Notes: a model not told the origin generated them from the letters alone. DNA of 64,000 bases from CAYUQT01 sp964596165 (GCA_964596165.1 CAZQTW010000035.1:1-64000); one strand, 5' to 3'. Positions 44,709-53,720 are shown, numbered from the stretch's first letter. Numbers and translations are program-made.

Positions 44709-46415
44709 ATGGCTCGACGCACTTCTGCGGCAGGAAAAGCTCCCAGCGCACGTTCAACTCGTGAATCTCGGTTTCGCCAAACAGGCATTCTTGTTGTCAT
44801 CATCGTGGTGGCCGCCGTTCTCCGGCTTGCCGCGCTGGGATATGCCCCACCAGGATTGAACCAGGATGAGGCCTCCAACGCGTGGAACGCGTACTGTCTG
44901 TTGAAGACGGGCACCGATCAGGCCGGCGTTTCTTGGCCCCTGTTCTACACTCGCTGTCTAGGTGAAAACCGGACCACTCTGTTCATCTACCTCTTGATTC
45001 CGTTCCAGGCGATAGGCGGACTTAACGTGTACGTGGCGCGTCTGCCCTCGGCAATCGGCGGAGTGGTCGCCGTATTCCTGGTCTACCTGGTCGGCAGACG
45101 CCTTTTTGGACGAACCACCGGGCTTGTGGCGGCCGCCATGCTCGCGATTAACCCCTGGCACATTCAACAGAGTCGCTGGGGACACGAGGCGGCGATCTGC
45201 CCCCTGCTCGCCTTACTGCCCGTGGCGATACTCCTTCTGGCCAATCTTCCGTTCGGCGACGATTCGGAGCGTCAACCCAGAATCGGACTCGCTGCCCTGG
45301 GAGGCCTGGCCCTTGGAATCTGCTGTTACGGGTATCCGGCCGTACGGCTCTTTCTCCCTGTGTTCATAACCCTCGCCATACTGGGCACATTGGGAGGATG
45401 GTGGTCTACCCTGAAGAACCGCCACGGGCTCTTGGCGATCGTGGCGATGACAACGGGTACGGCATTGACCTTTGGCCCGTTGGCCTGGAAACACTTGACC
45501 GACGAGAATATCGCCAGGCGAGGGAAAGCGACGCAGGTTTGGGATGATACGGACCCGACCCTAGTGAAGATCAAGAAGATCCTGGCAAGATACCCGGGAC
45601 ATTTCGGACCGGACTTTCTCTTCATCAACGGTGATCGCTACGAAATCCAGTCGACGCCGGGATTCGGTCAGTTTCATTGGTACGACCTGCCGTTGATGCT
45701 CGCAGGCCTGATCGTCTTAACGACACGGGCAGTCTCGTCGCGGGCCGCAAGGGTGTTGCTGATTTGGGTGATCGTCTACCCCGTGGGCGACTTGGTCGGC
45801 ACGCATTTCGGAGGAAGCATGCACGCCTTGCGCAGCCTGCCGGGATTGCCCGGGTTGATCCTCCTCGGCGCGGTGGGCGCGGTATGGAGCGGCGAAACGC
45901 TGTGGCGCCGCAGTCGGCCCGGCGCGGTGGCCGCGGGCTGTCTCGCCGCTGTCGTCGTCGTGGCGCTCAACCTCCGTTTCCTCGTGTACTTCTTTGGGGA
46001 GTACAACAGCCGTCCGCAAGTCTATCACAGTTACCATGTGGACCTTCTGCGGGCCTGTGATTGGCTTCGGCCTCGGCTGAAGAACATCGATGCCGTCTTC
46101 TGCACGACGACCTACATGAATATGCCCTACATCGTCTCGCTTGTGGGATTGGCCTACGAACCGCGTGACTGGTTTCAAGACTCGCGCGAAATCCACACCA
46201 TCGGACCGTGGGACGTCTATACCAGGTACGGCAAGATGAACTTCCTGTACGGTCGTGTTTGGCCGCCGATGCTGAAGGCACTCCAGGAGAACGGACGACC
46301 CGATCGAGTGATCTTCATCGTTCGGCCTCGGGAATCCCCGTTCAAGAATCCCATTCACGAGATCCGCGGTCCCGAAGGCACCGCGCCGCTGTGGATTTGC
46401 GAACAACAGCTATAG
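44709..46415 (+). CDS. membrane glycosyltransferase, GT39/PMT-like
   Basis: A 568-residue polytopic protein. After the first membrane helix it has NQDEASNAWNAYCLL (about residues 55-69), an acidic site like the D-E of GT39/GT83 enzymes, followed by NRTTLFIYLLIP. About ten further helices and a soluble C-terminal domain (about 430-568) follow. It probably transfers sugar from a polyprenyl-phosphate carrier to protein or lipid outside the inner membrane. It lies 35 bases before the TPR-TMTC-like gene and may share its transcript. Confidence 0.78.
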   Translation: MARRTSAAGKAPSARSTRESRFRQTGILVVIIVVAAVLRLAALGYAPPGLNQDEASNAWNAYCLLKTGTDQAGVSWPLFYTRCLGENRTTLFIYLLIPFQAIGGLNVYVARLPSAIGGVVAVFLVYLVGRRLFGRTTGLVAAAMLAINPWHIQQSRWGHEAAICPLLALLPVAILLLANLPFGDDSERQPRIGLAALGGLALGICCYGYPAVRLFLPVFITLAILGTLGGWWSTLKNRHGLLAIVAMTTGTALTFGPLAWKHLTDENIARRGKATQVWDDTDPTLVKIKKILARYPGHFGPDFLFINGDRYEIQSTPGFGQFHWYDLPLMLAGLIVLTTRAVSSRAARVLLIWVIVYPVGDLVGTHFGGSMHALRSLPGLPGLILLGAVGAVWSGETLWRRSRPGAVAAGCLAAVVVVALNLRFLVYFFGEYNSRPQVYHSYHVDLLRACDWLRPRLKNIDAVFCTTTYMNMPYIVSLVGLAYEPRDWFQDSREIHTIGPWDVYTRYGKMNFLYGRVWPPMLKALQENGRPDRVIFIVRPRESPFKNPIHEIRGPEGTAPLWICEQQL

Positions 46416-46450
46416 CGCGTTCTTTCTCGCCGCCCCTTGAGCAGGTCAGC

Positions 46451-48538
46451 ATGCAGCCCAAACGATCGGACAACGGCAGAACAGGCAAACCCGTCGCATT
46501 TTTCTCCGCCGGAGAACCGACAAAGACTGCCGCGCGGGTTGTGCTGATCCTCGCGCTCACGCTGGTGGCCTACATACCCGCAATGAGAGCCGGTTTCGTC
46601 TGGGATGACGACACCTTTCTCACGAAAAACCCTCTCATCAAGGCGTCCGATGGCCTGTACCGCTTCTGGTTCACCACCGAACCGCCGGACTACTTTCCGC
46701 TGACCTCGACGATGCTGTGGCTCGAATGGCGCCTGTGGGGAGAACATCCCGCGGGATATCACGTTATCAATATCATGCTCCATGCCGCTAGCGCCGTTCT
46801 TGTGTGGCGGGTTCTCTTGAGACTTCGCGTGCCGGGTGCCTGGTGGTCTGCCGTCATCTTCGCCGTACATCCCGTCAACGTGGAGTCCGTCGCCTGGATC
46901 ACCGAGCGAAAGAATACACTGCCCATGGTCTTCTACCTGCTGACACTCGTGTGGTTCCTTCGCTATCAAGCCGAAAGACGCCGCCTTTGGCACGTCCTCT
47001 CCGTGGCGGCATTCCTCCTGGCACTGTTCGGCAAGACCTCCGTCGTAATGCTGCCGCTTGTCCTGCTGGGATGCGTCTGGTGGCTCCGGGGCCGTGTTTC
47101 GCGAAAGGATGTGCTCGACAGCATGCCCTTCTTCATCCTGGCGGGCACGCTGAGCCTGGTGACGATCTGGTTCCAGTACCATCGGGCGATTGGCTCCGAC
47201 ATCGTCCGGGACGACGGCTTTCCGGGACGCCTGGCCGGCGCCGGCTGCGCGGTCTGGTTCTATCTCTACAAGGCCCTTTTGCCGCGTAACCTCTCCTTTG
47301 TGTATCCGCGCTGGCACATCGACCCGTCTAGCGTACTCTCATTCGTTCCTCTCCTTCTTCTCATGGGATTCATGGGAATCCTATGGCGGTATCGCAAGAT
47401 GGGGTCGAGGCCGGCCTTATTCGCGATGGGATACTACATCGTCACCCTGTTCCCCGTTCTCGGCTTCTTCAACATCTACTTCATGCGGTATTCGCTGGTG
47501 GCCGATCACTGGCAGTACTTCTCGATCATTGGCATCATCGCACTGGTCGTCGGCACGTTGCATCACCACTTCCTCCGACGGCAAGGTCCGCATCGCCTCA
47601 TCGGCGGCGGCGTTGCATGCGGGGTCGTTGGCCTGCTTTCCGTGCTGACATGGCGCCAGGCGAGTACGTACACGGATCTGGAAACGCTGTATCGAGACAC
47701 CCTCGTGAAGAACCCCCAATGCTTCATGGCCCACAACAACCTTGGAAGCCTTCTCGAAAAACAAGGCGACTTGGATCGAGCGAAAAGCCACTACGTTGAA
47801 GCGTTGCGGATCAAGCCGGACTTCCCCCAGGCGCATAACAACCTCGCAAGTATGCTGGCGGCGCAGGGCCGGATCGATCAAGCCATCACGCACTACCAAG
47901 AAGCCATTCGACTCAAACCGGACTATGCCGATGCCTACAACAACCTGGGCGTCGCGCTCGGCAGAAAAGGAGACATTGTTCAGGCTGTGGCCCACTATGC
48001 CAAAGCCCTGCAAATCCAACCCGATCATGTCGAGGCCCACTACAATCTCGCCGTGGCGCTCGACTCGCAGGGCCAGGCCGACAAGGCCGTCGCCCAGTAC
48101 GCCCAAACGCTGCGATTCGACCCGGGCCATGCCAAGGCTCACAACAACCTTGGGCTCCTCCTGGCCAGAATGGGGAGAGCGGCCGAGGCCATCGAGCATT
48201 ATCAGCAGGCATCGAATCTCAAACCCGACTGGCCCGAACCGCTGAACAACCTCGCATGGTTGTTGGCCACGCACCGGGATGCTCGGTCTCGCAACGGCGT
48301 CACGGCCGTTCAACTCGCCAGCCGAGCGTGCGCGATGACACGGAATGAACAGCCTGAGTTCCTCGATACGCTCGCGGCCGCCCTGGCGGAGGCGGGTCGG
48401 TTCGGTGAAGCCCTTTCGACCATTGAAAAGGCCAAGGACCTCGCCAGGACCTCAGGACGACAGAACTTGGTGGAACAGCTTCAACAACGATCCCGTTTCT
48501 ACGCCTCCTCCCGCCCGTTTCATGAGGGAGCGCCATGA
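46451..48538 (+). CDS. O-mannosyltransferase-like membrane protein with C-terminal TPR repeats (TMTC-like)
   Basis: A 695-residue protein similar in design and sequence to that at 14824-16785: FVWDDDTFLTKNP near the N-terminus, PVNVESVAWITERKN, FVYPRWHIDP, then about six TPR units (for example HYQEAIRLKPDYADAYNNLG) over residues about 415-640. Both proteins probably glycosylate exported polypeptides. The ATG at 46451 is chosen because the upstream open frame runs through the previous gene. Preceded by the GT39-like gene and followed 40 bases later by the CPBP protease gene, suggesting an operon. Confidence 0.83.
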   Translation: MQPKRSDNGRTGKPVAFFSAGEPTKTAARVVLILALTLVAYIPAMRAGFVWDDDTFLTKNPLIKASDGLYRFWFTTEPPDYFPLTSTMLWLEWRLWGEHPAGYHVINIMLHAASAVLVWRVLLRLRVPGAWWSAVIFAVHPVNVESVAWITERKNTLPMVFYLLTLVWFLRYQAERRRLWHVLSVAAFLLALFGKTSVVMLPLVLLGCVWWLRGRVSRKDVLDSMPFFILAGTLSLVTIWFQYHRAIGSDIVRDDGFPGRLAGAGCAVWFYLYKALLPRNLSFVYPRWHIDPSSVLSFVPLLLLMGFMGILWRYRKMGSRPALFAMGYYIVTLFPVLGFFNIYFMRYSLVADHWQYFSIIGIIALVVGTLHHHFLRRQGPHRLIGGGVACGVVGLLSVLTWRQASTYTDLETLYRDTLVKNPQCFMAHNNLGSLLEKQGDLDRAKSHYVEALRIKPDFPQAHNNLASMLAAQGRIDQAITHYQEAIRLKPDYADAYNNLGVALGRKGDIVQAVAHYAKALQIQPDHVEAHYNLAVALDSQGQADKAVAQYAQTLRFDPGHAKAHNNLGLLLARMGRAAEAIEHYQQASNLKPDWPEPLNNLAWLLATHRDARSRNGVTAVQLASRACAMTRNEQPEFLDTLAAALAEAGRFGEALSTIEKAKDLARTSGRQNLVEQLQQRSRFYASSRPFHEGAP

Positions 48539-48578
48539 ACCTTGGCGAACGACTCCCTCGGGACGTATAGTGCTCGAC

Positions 48579-49427
48579 ATGCAATTGCTGGCCTACTACC
48601 TCAACATCGGATTGCTGGCGACGGGAGGACTCGTCCTGGCGGCCTGGTTGGTTCTGATCGGCGTCCGTCACCGATGGCATGTTGTCTTATCGTTCGCACC
48701 CCGCCGCCGCGGTCTCGACCTTGTTCATATCGCGTTCGTACTGCTGGGCTGGCTGGTGACGGTCCAAGGCATGGAGTATGTGGGGAGACACCTCTCGCCC
48801 CCCACAGGTGTTTCGCAAGCTGAGTGGCAAGGTACCGCCCAATCGCCCGGCCTGTGGCCCGTCGTATCGCAAACCGTCGCCAAGATCGCCGCGATGCTGG
48901 TTCTGCTGATCACCACGGCGGTGGCCATCGACCGGGGATTGCGTGGATTCGGACTCATGATCCGGCACCTCGGCCGCGATGCCGCATGGGGACTGTTCAG
49001 TTATCTCGCTGTCTGGCCCTTGTGCTCGGGGCTGGCCCATTTGCTTGTCTGGATCTCCGGTCAGCCGCCGCAACACGTCGTGATGAACCTGCTGCACTCC
49101 CCTCAACTCCCGAAATGGGGCCCGGTTCTGCTCTGGTTGAGTGCGGTTGTCGTTTCGCCGATCGCCGAGGAACTGTTCTTCCGAGGCGCCCTACAAACGG
49201 TCTTTCGCGGCTACTGGGACAGCCCTTGGATGGCCATTGCGTTCTCGGCCGTTGCGTTCGGACTGATCCACATGAACCAACCGCAGTTTGTTCCGGCTCT
49301 CGCACTGCTTGGCCTGGTTGCCGGCTACCTTTACGAACACACGGGGTCTCTTGTGGGCCCCATGGTACTGCACATCCTATTCAACGGTCGGACCATGATC
49401 TTTGACCTGATGACTCGCCAAGTCTAA
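48579..49427 (+). CDS. CPBP family intramembrane glutamic endopeptidase
   Basis: A 282-residue membrane protein with about eight helices. The family motifs are present: EELFFRG (about residues 196-202), FGLIHMNQ (about 226-233, with His) and HILFN near the C-terminus (about 264-268). Bacterial CPBP proteases cleave within the membrane or protect from bacteriocins; the substrate is unknown. The ATG at 48579 is three codons after a GTG at 48570 that could also serve. Close spacing to the upstream TPR gene suggests shared transcription. Confidence 0.83.
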   Translation: MQLLAYYLNIGLLATGGLVLAAWLVLIGVRHRWHVVLSFAPRRRGLDLVHIAFVLLGWLVTVQGMEYVGRHLSPPTGVSQAEWQGTAQSPGLWPVVSQTVAKIAAMLVLLITTAVAIDRGLRGFGLMIRHLGRDAAWGLFSYLAVWPLCSGLAHLLVWISGQPPQHVVMNLLHSPQLPKWGPVLLWLSAVVVSPIAEELFFRGALQTVFRGYWDSPWMAIAFSAVAFGLIHMNQPQFVPALALLGLVAGYLYEHTGSLVGPMVLHILFNGRTMIFDLMTRQV

Positions 49428-49666
49428 GACTCCCCAACCCTGATGTGCATCGATTCAAGCCAAGCTACACCGAACAATTTGAGCCGGACGGAGGTAACCG
49501 CACAATTGCGGCATTGGTGCCGGAACGTCTATCCGATGCTCCGCAAGATAGCGCAGGCGCTTATCGCCGTCCTCGCAACAAACGCAGACCGTTCAGCACC
49601 CCTGATCAGGGCCTTTTTCCGTCACTTGATGGACAACCCTTTTCCCACAGCGGCTCTTGCCCTGCC

Positions 49667-50590
49667 CTAACGCAGACCCACTCCGCGATACCGGCGAGGT
49701 CCCAGTGCGGTGAAACGACACAGGACCTCATGTGGCGTGCAGCCAATGGCCTTCGCAATGACCTCCTCCGTCATCGGACCGCCCAGCAGGACTACCGAAT
49801 CCCCCACGGCGTCACGACGCCCAACTTCGACCAGGGCCGTGTTCATGCCGACTTCCAGGACTCGGCGCCGACAGCCGTTCACCGACACGAGGCCGGGGGC
49901 AAACCCCTGTGAGTATCCGCACAGGATGACGCCCGTACGCACGGCCCGAAAACGGCGGTAACCCGCCGGCCCGTCGAGGTCTCGCACGAGTGCAAGCCTC
50001 GTGCGAACTGTGACCGCCCCCCGATACAGCGCCAACCCGGGTCGGACGGCATCGAGCCAGGCGGAGGGCCGATTCAGAAGACGACTGCCGGCGGCGTGAA
50101 GCCGGGGAACCTTGCCCCCGCAGTATGTCTCCAGCAATCGGGCACCGGTCACGGTGATGCTGTGCGTGAAGGCTTCCACGACTCTGCACGACCGGCGAAT
50201 GGCATCGATCTGATTGGGCGGGCAACCCAGCCACCGCATGCCTGTGTCCACATTCAGTGCGACCGGAATCCGCCCAATGACCCGAGCCTCGGCCGGCGAG
50301 CTGATGGCCGGCCGCACCCGCAACCTCATGTGGGCCTCAGCCGAACCGCTCAAGGGACCCAGCACAAGCCCGGGCCGCCCCACACGACGCGCCTCATCCA
50401 GGCTGAAGTAGGCGAACTCGTCCGCCACGCCCGCCAAGGCCTTCGCCACCTCCACGGCGCCAAGTCCGTAGGCATCGGATTTGACGACGGCGATGAGTGG
50501 ACGCCGGGTCTGACGCTTGATAGACCGGGCGTTAGCCCGCACCCGAGCCAAATCCACGGTGACGTCGATTGGGAAGGCCGACTCGCTCAT
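49667..50590 (-). CDS. alanine racemase, short form
   Basis: A 307-residue PLP enzyme of the alanine-racemase fold (usual length 360-390). The PLP-Lys lies in VVKSDAYGLG (about residue 35). Later motifs are LNVDTGMRWLG, LDAVRPGLALY and CGYSQGF (Tyr of the opposing active site, about residue 225), the last replacing the usual GYxDGxxR. The C-terminal region is shorter than in standard Alr. It could make D-alanine for peptidoglycan or act on another amino acid. The ATG at 50590 has GAGA about six bases upstream. The upstream 73-residue protein ends 38 bases before it. Confidence 0.8.
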   Translation of the reverse strand: MSESAFPIDVTVDLARVRANARSIKRQTRRPLIAVVKSDAYGLGAVEVAKALAGVADEFAYFSLDEARRVGRPGLVLGPLSGSAEAHMRLRVRPAISSPAEARVIGRIPVALNVDTGMRWLGCPPNQIDAIRRSCRVVEAFTHSITVTGARLLETYCGGKVPRLHAAGSRLLNRPSAWLDAVRPGLALYRGAVTVRTRLALVRDLDGPAGYRRFRAVRTGVILCGYSQGFAPGLVSVNGCRRRVLEVGMNTALVEVGRRDAVGDSVVLLGGPMTEEVIAKAIGCTPHEVLCRFTALGPRRYRGVGLR

Positions 50591-50628
50591 CCGATCTCGC
50601 GAATCAGAGCGTCGTGGAAACCGCACCC

Positions 50629-50850
50629 TCAATGGCGCCAAAACCAGAGGGCATTGCCGAACACGTTGTATAGAAAACTGTTGGGGATAAGCAGATAGGT
50701 CGCATCCGCTTCGGGTGCCAGGAGAACCTCGATTTCATTCTGCAGGGCCCCCATGATGCTCGTGGCGCAGCTCGCCTGGTATCCCAAGATCATGGTGGAC
50801 AGCACCACCATGCACCAAACCTGAAATCGTCTGAATCGGGCGTTCTTCAT
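50629..50850 (-). CDS. small exported protein, 73 residues
   Basis: ATG at 50850 with GAGGAG six bases upstream; the longer upstream frame lacks a better site. The product begins MKNARFRRFQVW and has a hydrophobic segment (CMVVLSTMILGYQASC, Cys about residues 13 and 28), then a tail with ATSIMGALQNEIEVLLAPEA and a hydrophobic, aromatic end (YLLIPNSFLYNVFGNALWFWRH). It looks exported, perhaps a lipoprotein-like peptide. It precedes the racemase gene by 38 bases. It shares its layout with the 59-residue gene at 27698-27877. Function unknown. Confidence 0.6.
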   Translation of the reverse strand: MKNARFRRFQVWCMVVLSTMILGYQASCATSIMGALQNEIEVLLAPEADATYLLIPNSFLYNVFGNALWFWRH

Positions 50851-51003
50851 GGGCATCTCCTCACGACAGGGTTCATTCTCCAAATCCGGACTCCGTGTGT
50901 CAACGGCTCCGCCGGCGAAGAACGGCACACTTCCTGTTGACATGCGCGGTGACTTGAGGTCTTATGGTTTCGTCATGGAAGATCATCCCCAGCGAGGGAT
51001 CGC

Positions 51004-51585
51004 ATGAATCTTCGCAACACAACGTCGCTGGACACCCGCACACTCGAGGAGATGTTTGGTCGGCACGCGGCGCCGTGGTCGCACGATCGCCTGACCGTCA
51101 TCGTTCGGTACAGTCGCGGCGCGGAGTTCTCAGGCGCCTGCTATTACCGCAAGCATCGAATCCATATCAACCTGGGCCGTCACAATCGGTACCCTTACCT
51201 GATCTCCACACACATAGCGAGGGCACGGTCAAACCGGCGCTTTTGGTGGAAGGAAATCTACACGGTCGAGGCTCGAGACGCCTACCACCTGGCCCTTTTC
51301 ATCTTTCTGCACGAGTTCTATCACTGGCTGATCAAGCGAGCCAAGCGCAACACGCGACAGAAGGAATCCATGTGCGATCGGTTCGCCACGCGAATTCTGG
51401 TCGATGCCTACGGATCGGATGTGCGAAACGATGCCGGTCGCCCGGTGCCGCGTGAATCATGGGACTTTCAGGACGTATGCGGTTTCGTGGCCGGCGCCCT
51501 GCCGAAACGGCAGGCCCTTCGGGCCGCCCGAACCGTCCTCCATGTACCCCCAGGGACCCAATTGGAGTTCCCCTTTGACCTGTGA
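51004..51585 (+). CDS. small putative zinc metallopeptidase
   Basis: A 193-residue soluble protein without a signal peptide. The zinc motif HEFYH (about residues 103-107) lies in a helix, and about 15 residues later is KESMCDRFATRIL, which can supply the third (Glu/Asp) ligand as in gluzincin-like domains. The rest is mixed alpha/beta. Similar mini-metallopeptidases are often linked to phage or toxin-antitoxin loci, but no partner is seen here. The ATG at 51004 has GCGAGGG about five bases upstream. No close family is recognised. Confidence 0.65.
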   Translation: MNLRNTTSLDTRTLEEMFGRHAAPWSHDRLTVIVRYSRGAEFSGACYYRKHRIHINLGRHNRYPYLISTHIARARSNRRFWWKEIYTVEARDAYHLALFIFLHEFYHWLIKRAKRNTRQKESMCDRFATRILVDAYGSDVRNDAGRPVPRESWDFQDVCGFVAGALPKRQALRAARTVLHVPPGTQLEFPFDL

Positions 51586-51686
51586 GTAGGCCGATTGCTT
51601 GTCCTCACGACTTCACCGTAACCGATCCGACACCTACCGCACCTCTTTCCAGATGGCTTACGAGATGAGCGCAAACGCAATTCGCC

Positions 51687-51715
51687 TTGACACCTCCGGC
51701 GTCAAGATCTACCAT
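51687..51715 (+). promoter_or_regulatory. sigma-70-type promoter
   Basis: A perfect -35 TTGACA (51687-51692) and TACCAT (51710-51715) are 17 bases apart. The site is 48 bases upstream of the riboflavin synthase start. No FMN riboswitch is recognised between them. Confidence 0.6.
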
Positions 51716-51763
51716 CAATACAGTCGAGGACGACAACCTAATCCATAACTTTCGAGTTTGAAA

Positions 51764-52414
51764 GTGTTTACAGGAATCATTGAGGCCGTCTCAATCGTTC
51801 GCGAGGTGCGGCGCCAAGCCGGCGGGGTTCGGCTCGCGTTGGATCTAGGCCCCCTTGCCGAAGGGCTCGCCCCGGGGGCCAGTGTGGCCGTCAATGGGGC
51901 TTGCCTGACTGCCGCTGCCCTTCAGGGCAGCGTGGTCGCCTTCGATGCCGTGTCCGAAACCGTCAGTCGGACGAACCTCGGATTGTTGCGACCCGGCGAT
52001 CGGGTCAATGTGGAGCGATCACTCCGCGTGGGCGGGACGATCGATGGGCACTTCGTTCAGGGTCACATCGACGGGACGGCCCAAGTCACCCGGATCGACA
52101 CAACGGGAGGACAATGGAAGCTCTGGTGTGAACCTCCCACCGATCTCATGCGCTACATGGTCGTCAAAGGATCTGTGGCGATAGATGGAATCAGCTTGAC
52201 CTTGGTCGACGTCACCGATCGTGAGATTAGCACGGCGATCATCCGGACAACGTTAGAGCGAACGACGCTCGGCCGGCGCGGCCCCGGCGACATGGTCAAC
52301 ATCGAGACGGACCTCATCGCGCGAATCGTGGTGCGTCAGCTCGAAGGACGGTTGACAGGTCGTGCAATGGGCAACGTGACACTGCAACAACTGATCGAGA
52401 ATGGATTTGCCTGA
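51764..52414 (+). CDS. ribE: riboflavin synthase, alpha subunit
   Basis: A 216-residue protein with the two lumazine-binding halves of riboflavin synthase, which converts two 6,7-dimethyl-8-ribityllumazine into riboflavin. It begins MFTGIIE, the conserved N-terminus, which fixes the GTG start at 51764 (a TTG six bases earlier is also in frame). Other motifs are VNGACLT (N-half), GGTIDGHFVQGHIDG and KGSVAIDGISLT (C-half). It is followed 20 bases later by the PdxA-like gene. The length is standard. Confidence 0.93.
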   Translation: MFTGIIEAVSIVREVRRQAGGVRLALDLGPLAEGLAPGASVAVNGACLTAAALQGSVVAFDAVSETVSRTNLGLLRPGDRVNVERSLRVGGTIDGHFVQGHIDGTAQVTRIDTTGGQWKLWCEPPTDLMRYMVVKGSVAIDGISLTLVDVTDREISTAIIRTTLERTTLGRRGPGDMVNIETDLIARIVVRQLEGRLTGRAMGNVTLQQLIENGFA

Positions 52415-52434
52415 ACGGAAGCGAGACCGCAGCA

Positions 52435-53529
52435 GTGACGACTCAGGAAGCTGTTTCGACATCCCATGCCGATCGGTCCTACCGACCGCTGATCGGCATT
52501 GCCATGGGCGACCCCGGCGGCATCGGGGCCGAACTGATTGTCCGCGCCCTGGCCGACCCGGACTTGCGACACGAGGGACGATTCATCATTTACGGACTCG
52601 AAGAGGTCGTCACCTATGCCGCGGACCGGGCGGAGATCCTCCCCTTCTGGTTCCGCCGGCCCCACGAGTCGATCGACCGCGTGGAAAGCGGCGTCGTCGT
52701 GGCGGATTTTGACGAATTCACGATCTTCCCGACGCCCATTCATCAACCCACTCGCCAAGGCGGAGAAGCCTCCATGCGATTTCTGGAGGAGGCGATCGGC
52801 CGGGCGAAATCGGGACCGTTGGATGTGCTGATCACCGGTCCGGTTTCAATCGAGAGCTGGAAGCTCGCGGGCATCAAGTTCCGGACGCTGTCGGACAAAC
52901 TCGCCGACGCGTTCGGCACGCGCCGAATTCGACGCATGCTGGTCGGCGGACCGCTCAAAGTGGTCCTGGCCAGCGACCATGAACCCCTCTTCTCCCTGTG
53001 GCAAAAGTTTGGAATCGGGACGGTCTTTCAGCCTCTGGACCTTCTTAACGAATGCCTCCGCACCTGTTTCGGCATCAGCAACCCCCGCATCGCCGTCTGC
53101 AGCTTGAACCCGCAGGTTCACAGCGACCGGCATTTCGGTGATGAAGAACCCCGCGTGATCGAACCGGCGATACTCATGGCGCGCGAAGCCGGCATCCGCG
53201 TTGAAGGCCCCCTGCCGGCCGCTGACGTGTTCGCGTGCCGCAACGGCCGCCTATGCGACGGCGTCGTGGCGATGTACTACGATCAGGGCGCGGTCGCGGT
53301 TCGCATGGTCGCTCCCGACGCCACCGTGGCGGCAACGCTCGGCCTGCCGACGATCCACTTGCAACCGGAAGTGGGGCCGTCATTCGATAAGGCGGGACGC
53401 GAACCGGTCAGTGAGGGACCCATGCGCGCAACGCTGCTCCTGGCGCTGGAAATGGCCAGGAACCGAATGATGGCCGAACAAGCGGTAGGAAGCGCCAAAC
53501 CGGAGACAGAAGGCAAACCCCACGTTTGA
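52435..53529 (+). CDS. PdxA-like dehydrogenase (4-hydroxythreonine-4-phosphate dehydrogenase family), divergent
   Basis: A 364-residue NAD-dependent dehydrogenase/decarboxylase-like protein of the PdxA family: GIAMGDPGGIGAELIV (about residues 20-35), ITGPVSIESWKLAG (about 134-147), SLNPQVHSDRHFGDEE (about 220-235), DGVVAMYYDQGAVAV (about 272-286) and LGLPTIHLQPEVGPSFDKAG. Several metal- and substrate-site spots differ from classic PdxA (YHDQG to YYDQG, NPHAGE to NPQVHS, PDHGTA to PEVGPS). This points to another 3-hydroxy-acid substrate than in vitamin B6 synthesis. The GTG at 52435 follows ribE by 20 bases, so the two are co-transcribed. Confidence 0.8.
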   Translation: MTTQEAVSTSHADRSYRPLIGIAMGDPGGIGAELIVRALADPDLRHEGRFIIYGLEEVVTYAADRAEILPFWFRRPHESIDRVESGVVVADFDEFTIFPTPIHQPTRQGGEASMRFLEEAIGRAKSGPLDVLITGPVSIESWKLAGIKFRTLSDKLADAFGTRRIRRMLVGGPLKVVLASDHEPLFSLWQKFGIGTVFQPLDLLNECLRTCFGISNPRIAVCSLNPQVHSDRHFGDEEPRVIEPAILMAREAGIRVEGPLPAADVFACRNGRLCDGVVAMYYDQGAVAVRMVAPDATVAATLGLPTIHLQPEVGPSFDKAGREPVSEGPMRATLLLALEMARNRMMAEQAVGSAKPETEGKPHV

Positions 53530-53627
53530 ACGCGTGCCAAGCGTCCGCCGACTCACCCACCGCGTTCGCCCATAGATGAGCTCTTCCGAATAGTCTCTTC
53601 AGTTCTCTTCGCAAATCACCGGTCCTG

Positions 53628-53720
53628 AAGCATTTCGCAATGAGTCGTCGCCGGCGACTCTCCGGCGCGGATCGTAGCGGCCGGCACGAACGCCAGCCGC
53701 CGCTCTATCATGAAATGCTT
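53628..53720. repeat. long-range inverted repeat at the end of the porin gene
   Basis: AAGCATTTC (53628-53636) and GAAATGCTT (53712-53720) are perfect nine-base inverted arms enclosing 75 bases. Inside is the 12-base palindrome GTCGCCGGCGAC. The right arm ends at the porin stop codon. It could be a complex transcription-end structure or a small mobile REP/MITE-like element. Confidence 0.45.

Noticed and set aside
49445..49912. 155-codon plus-strand frame after the CPBP gene
   Set aside because: It lacks a ribosome site and more than half of it is antisense to alanine racemase; no recognisable motif.
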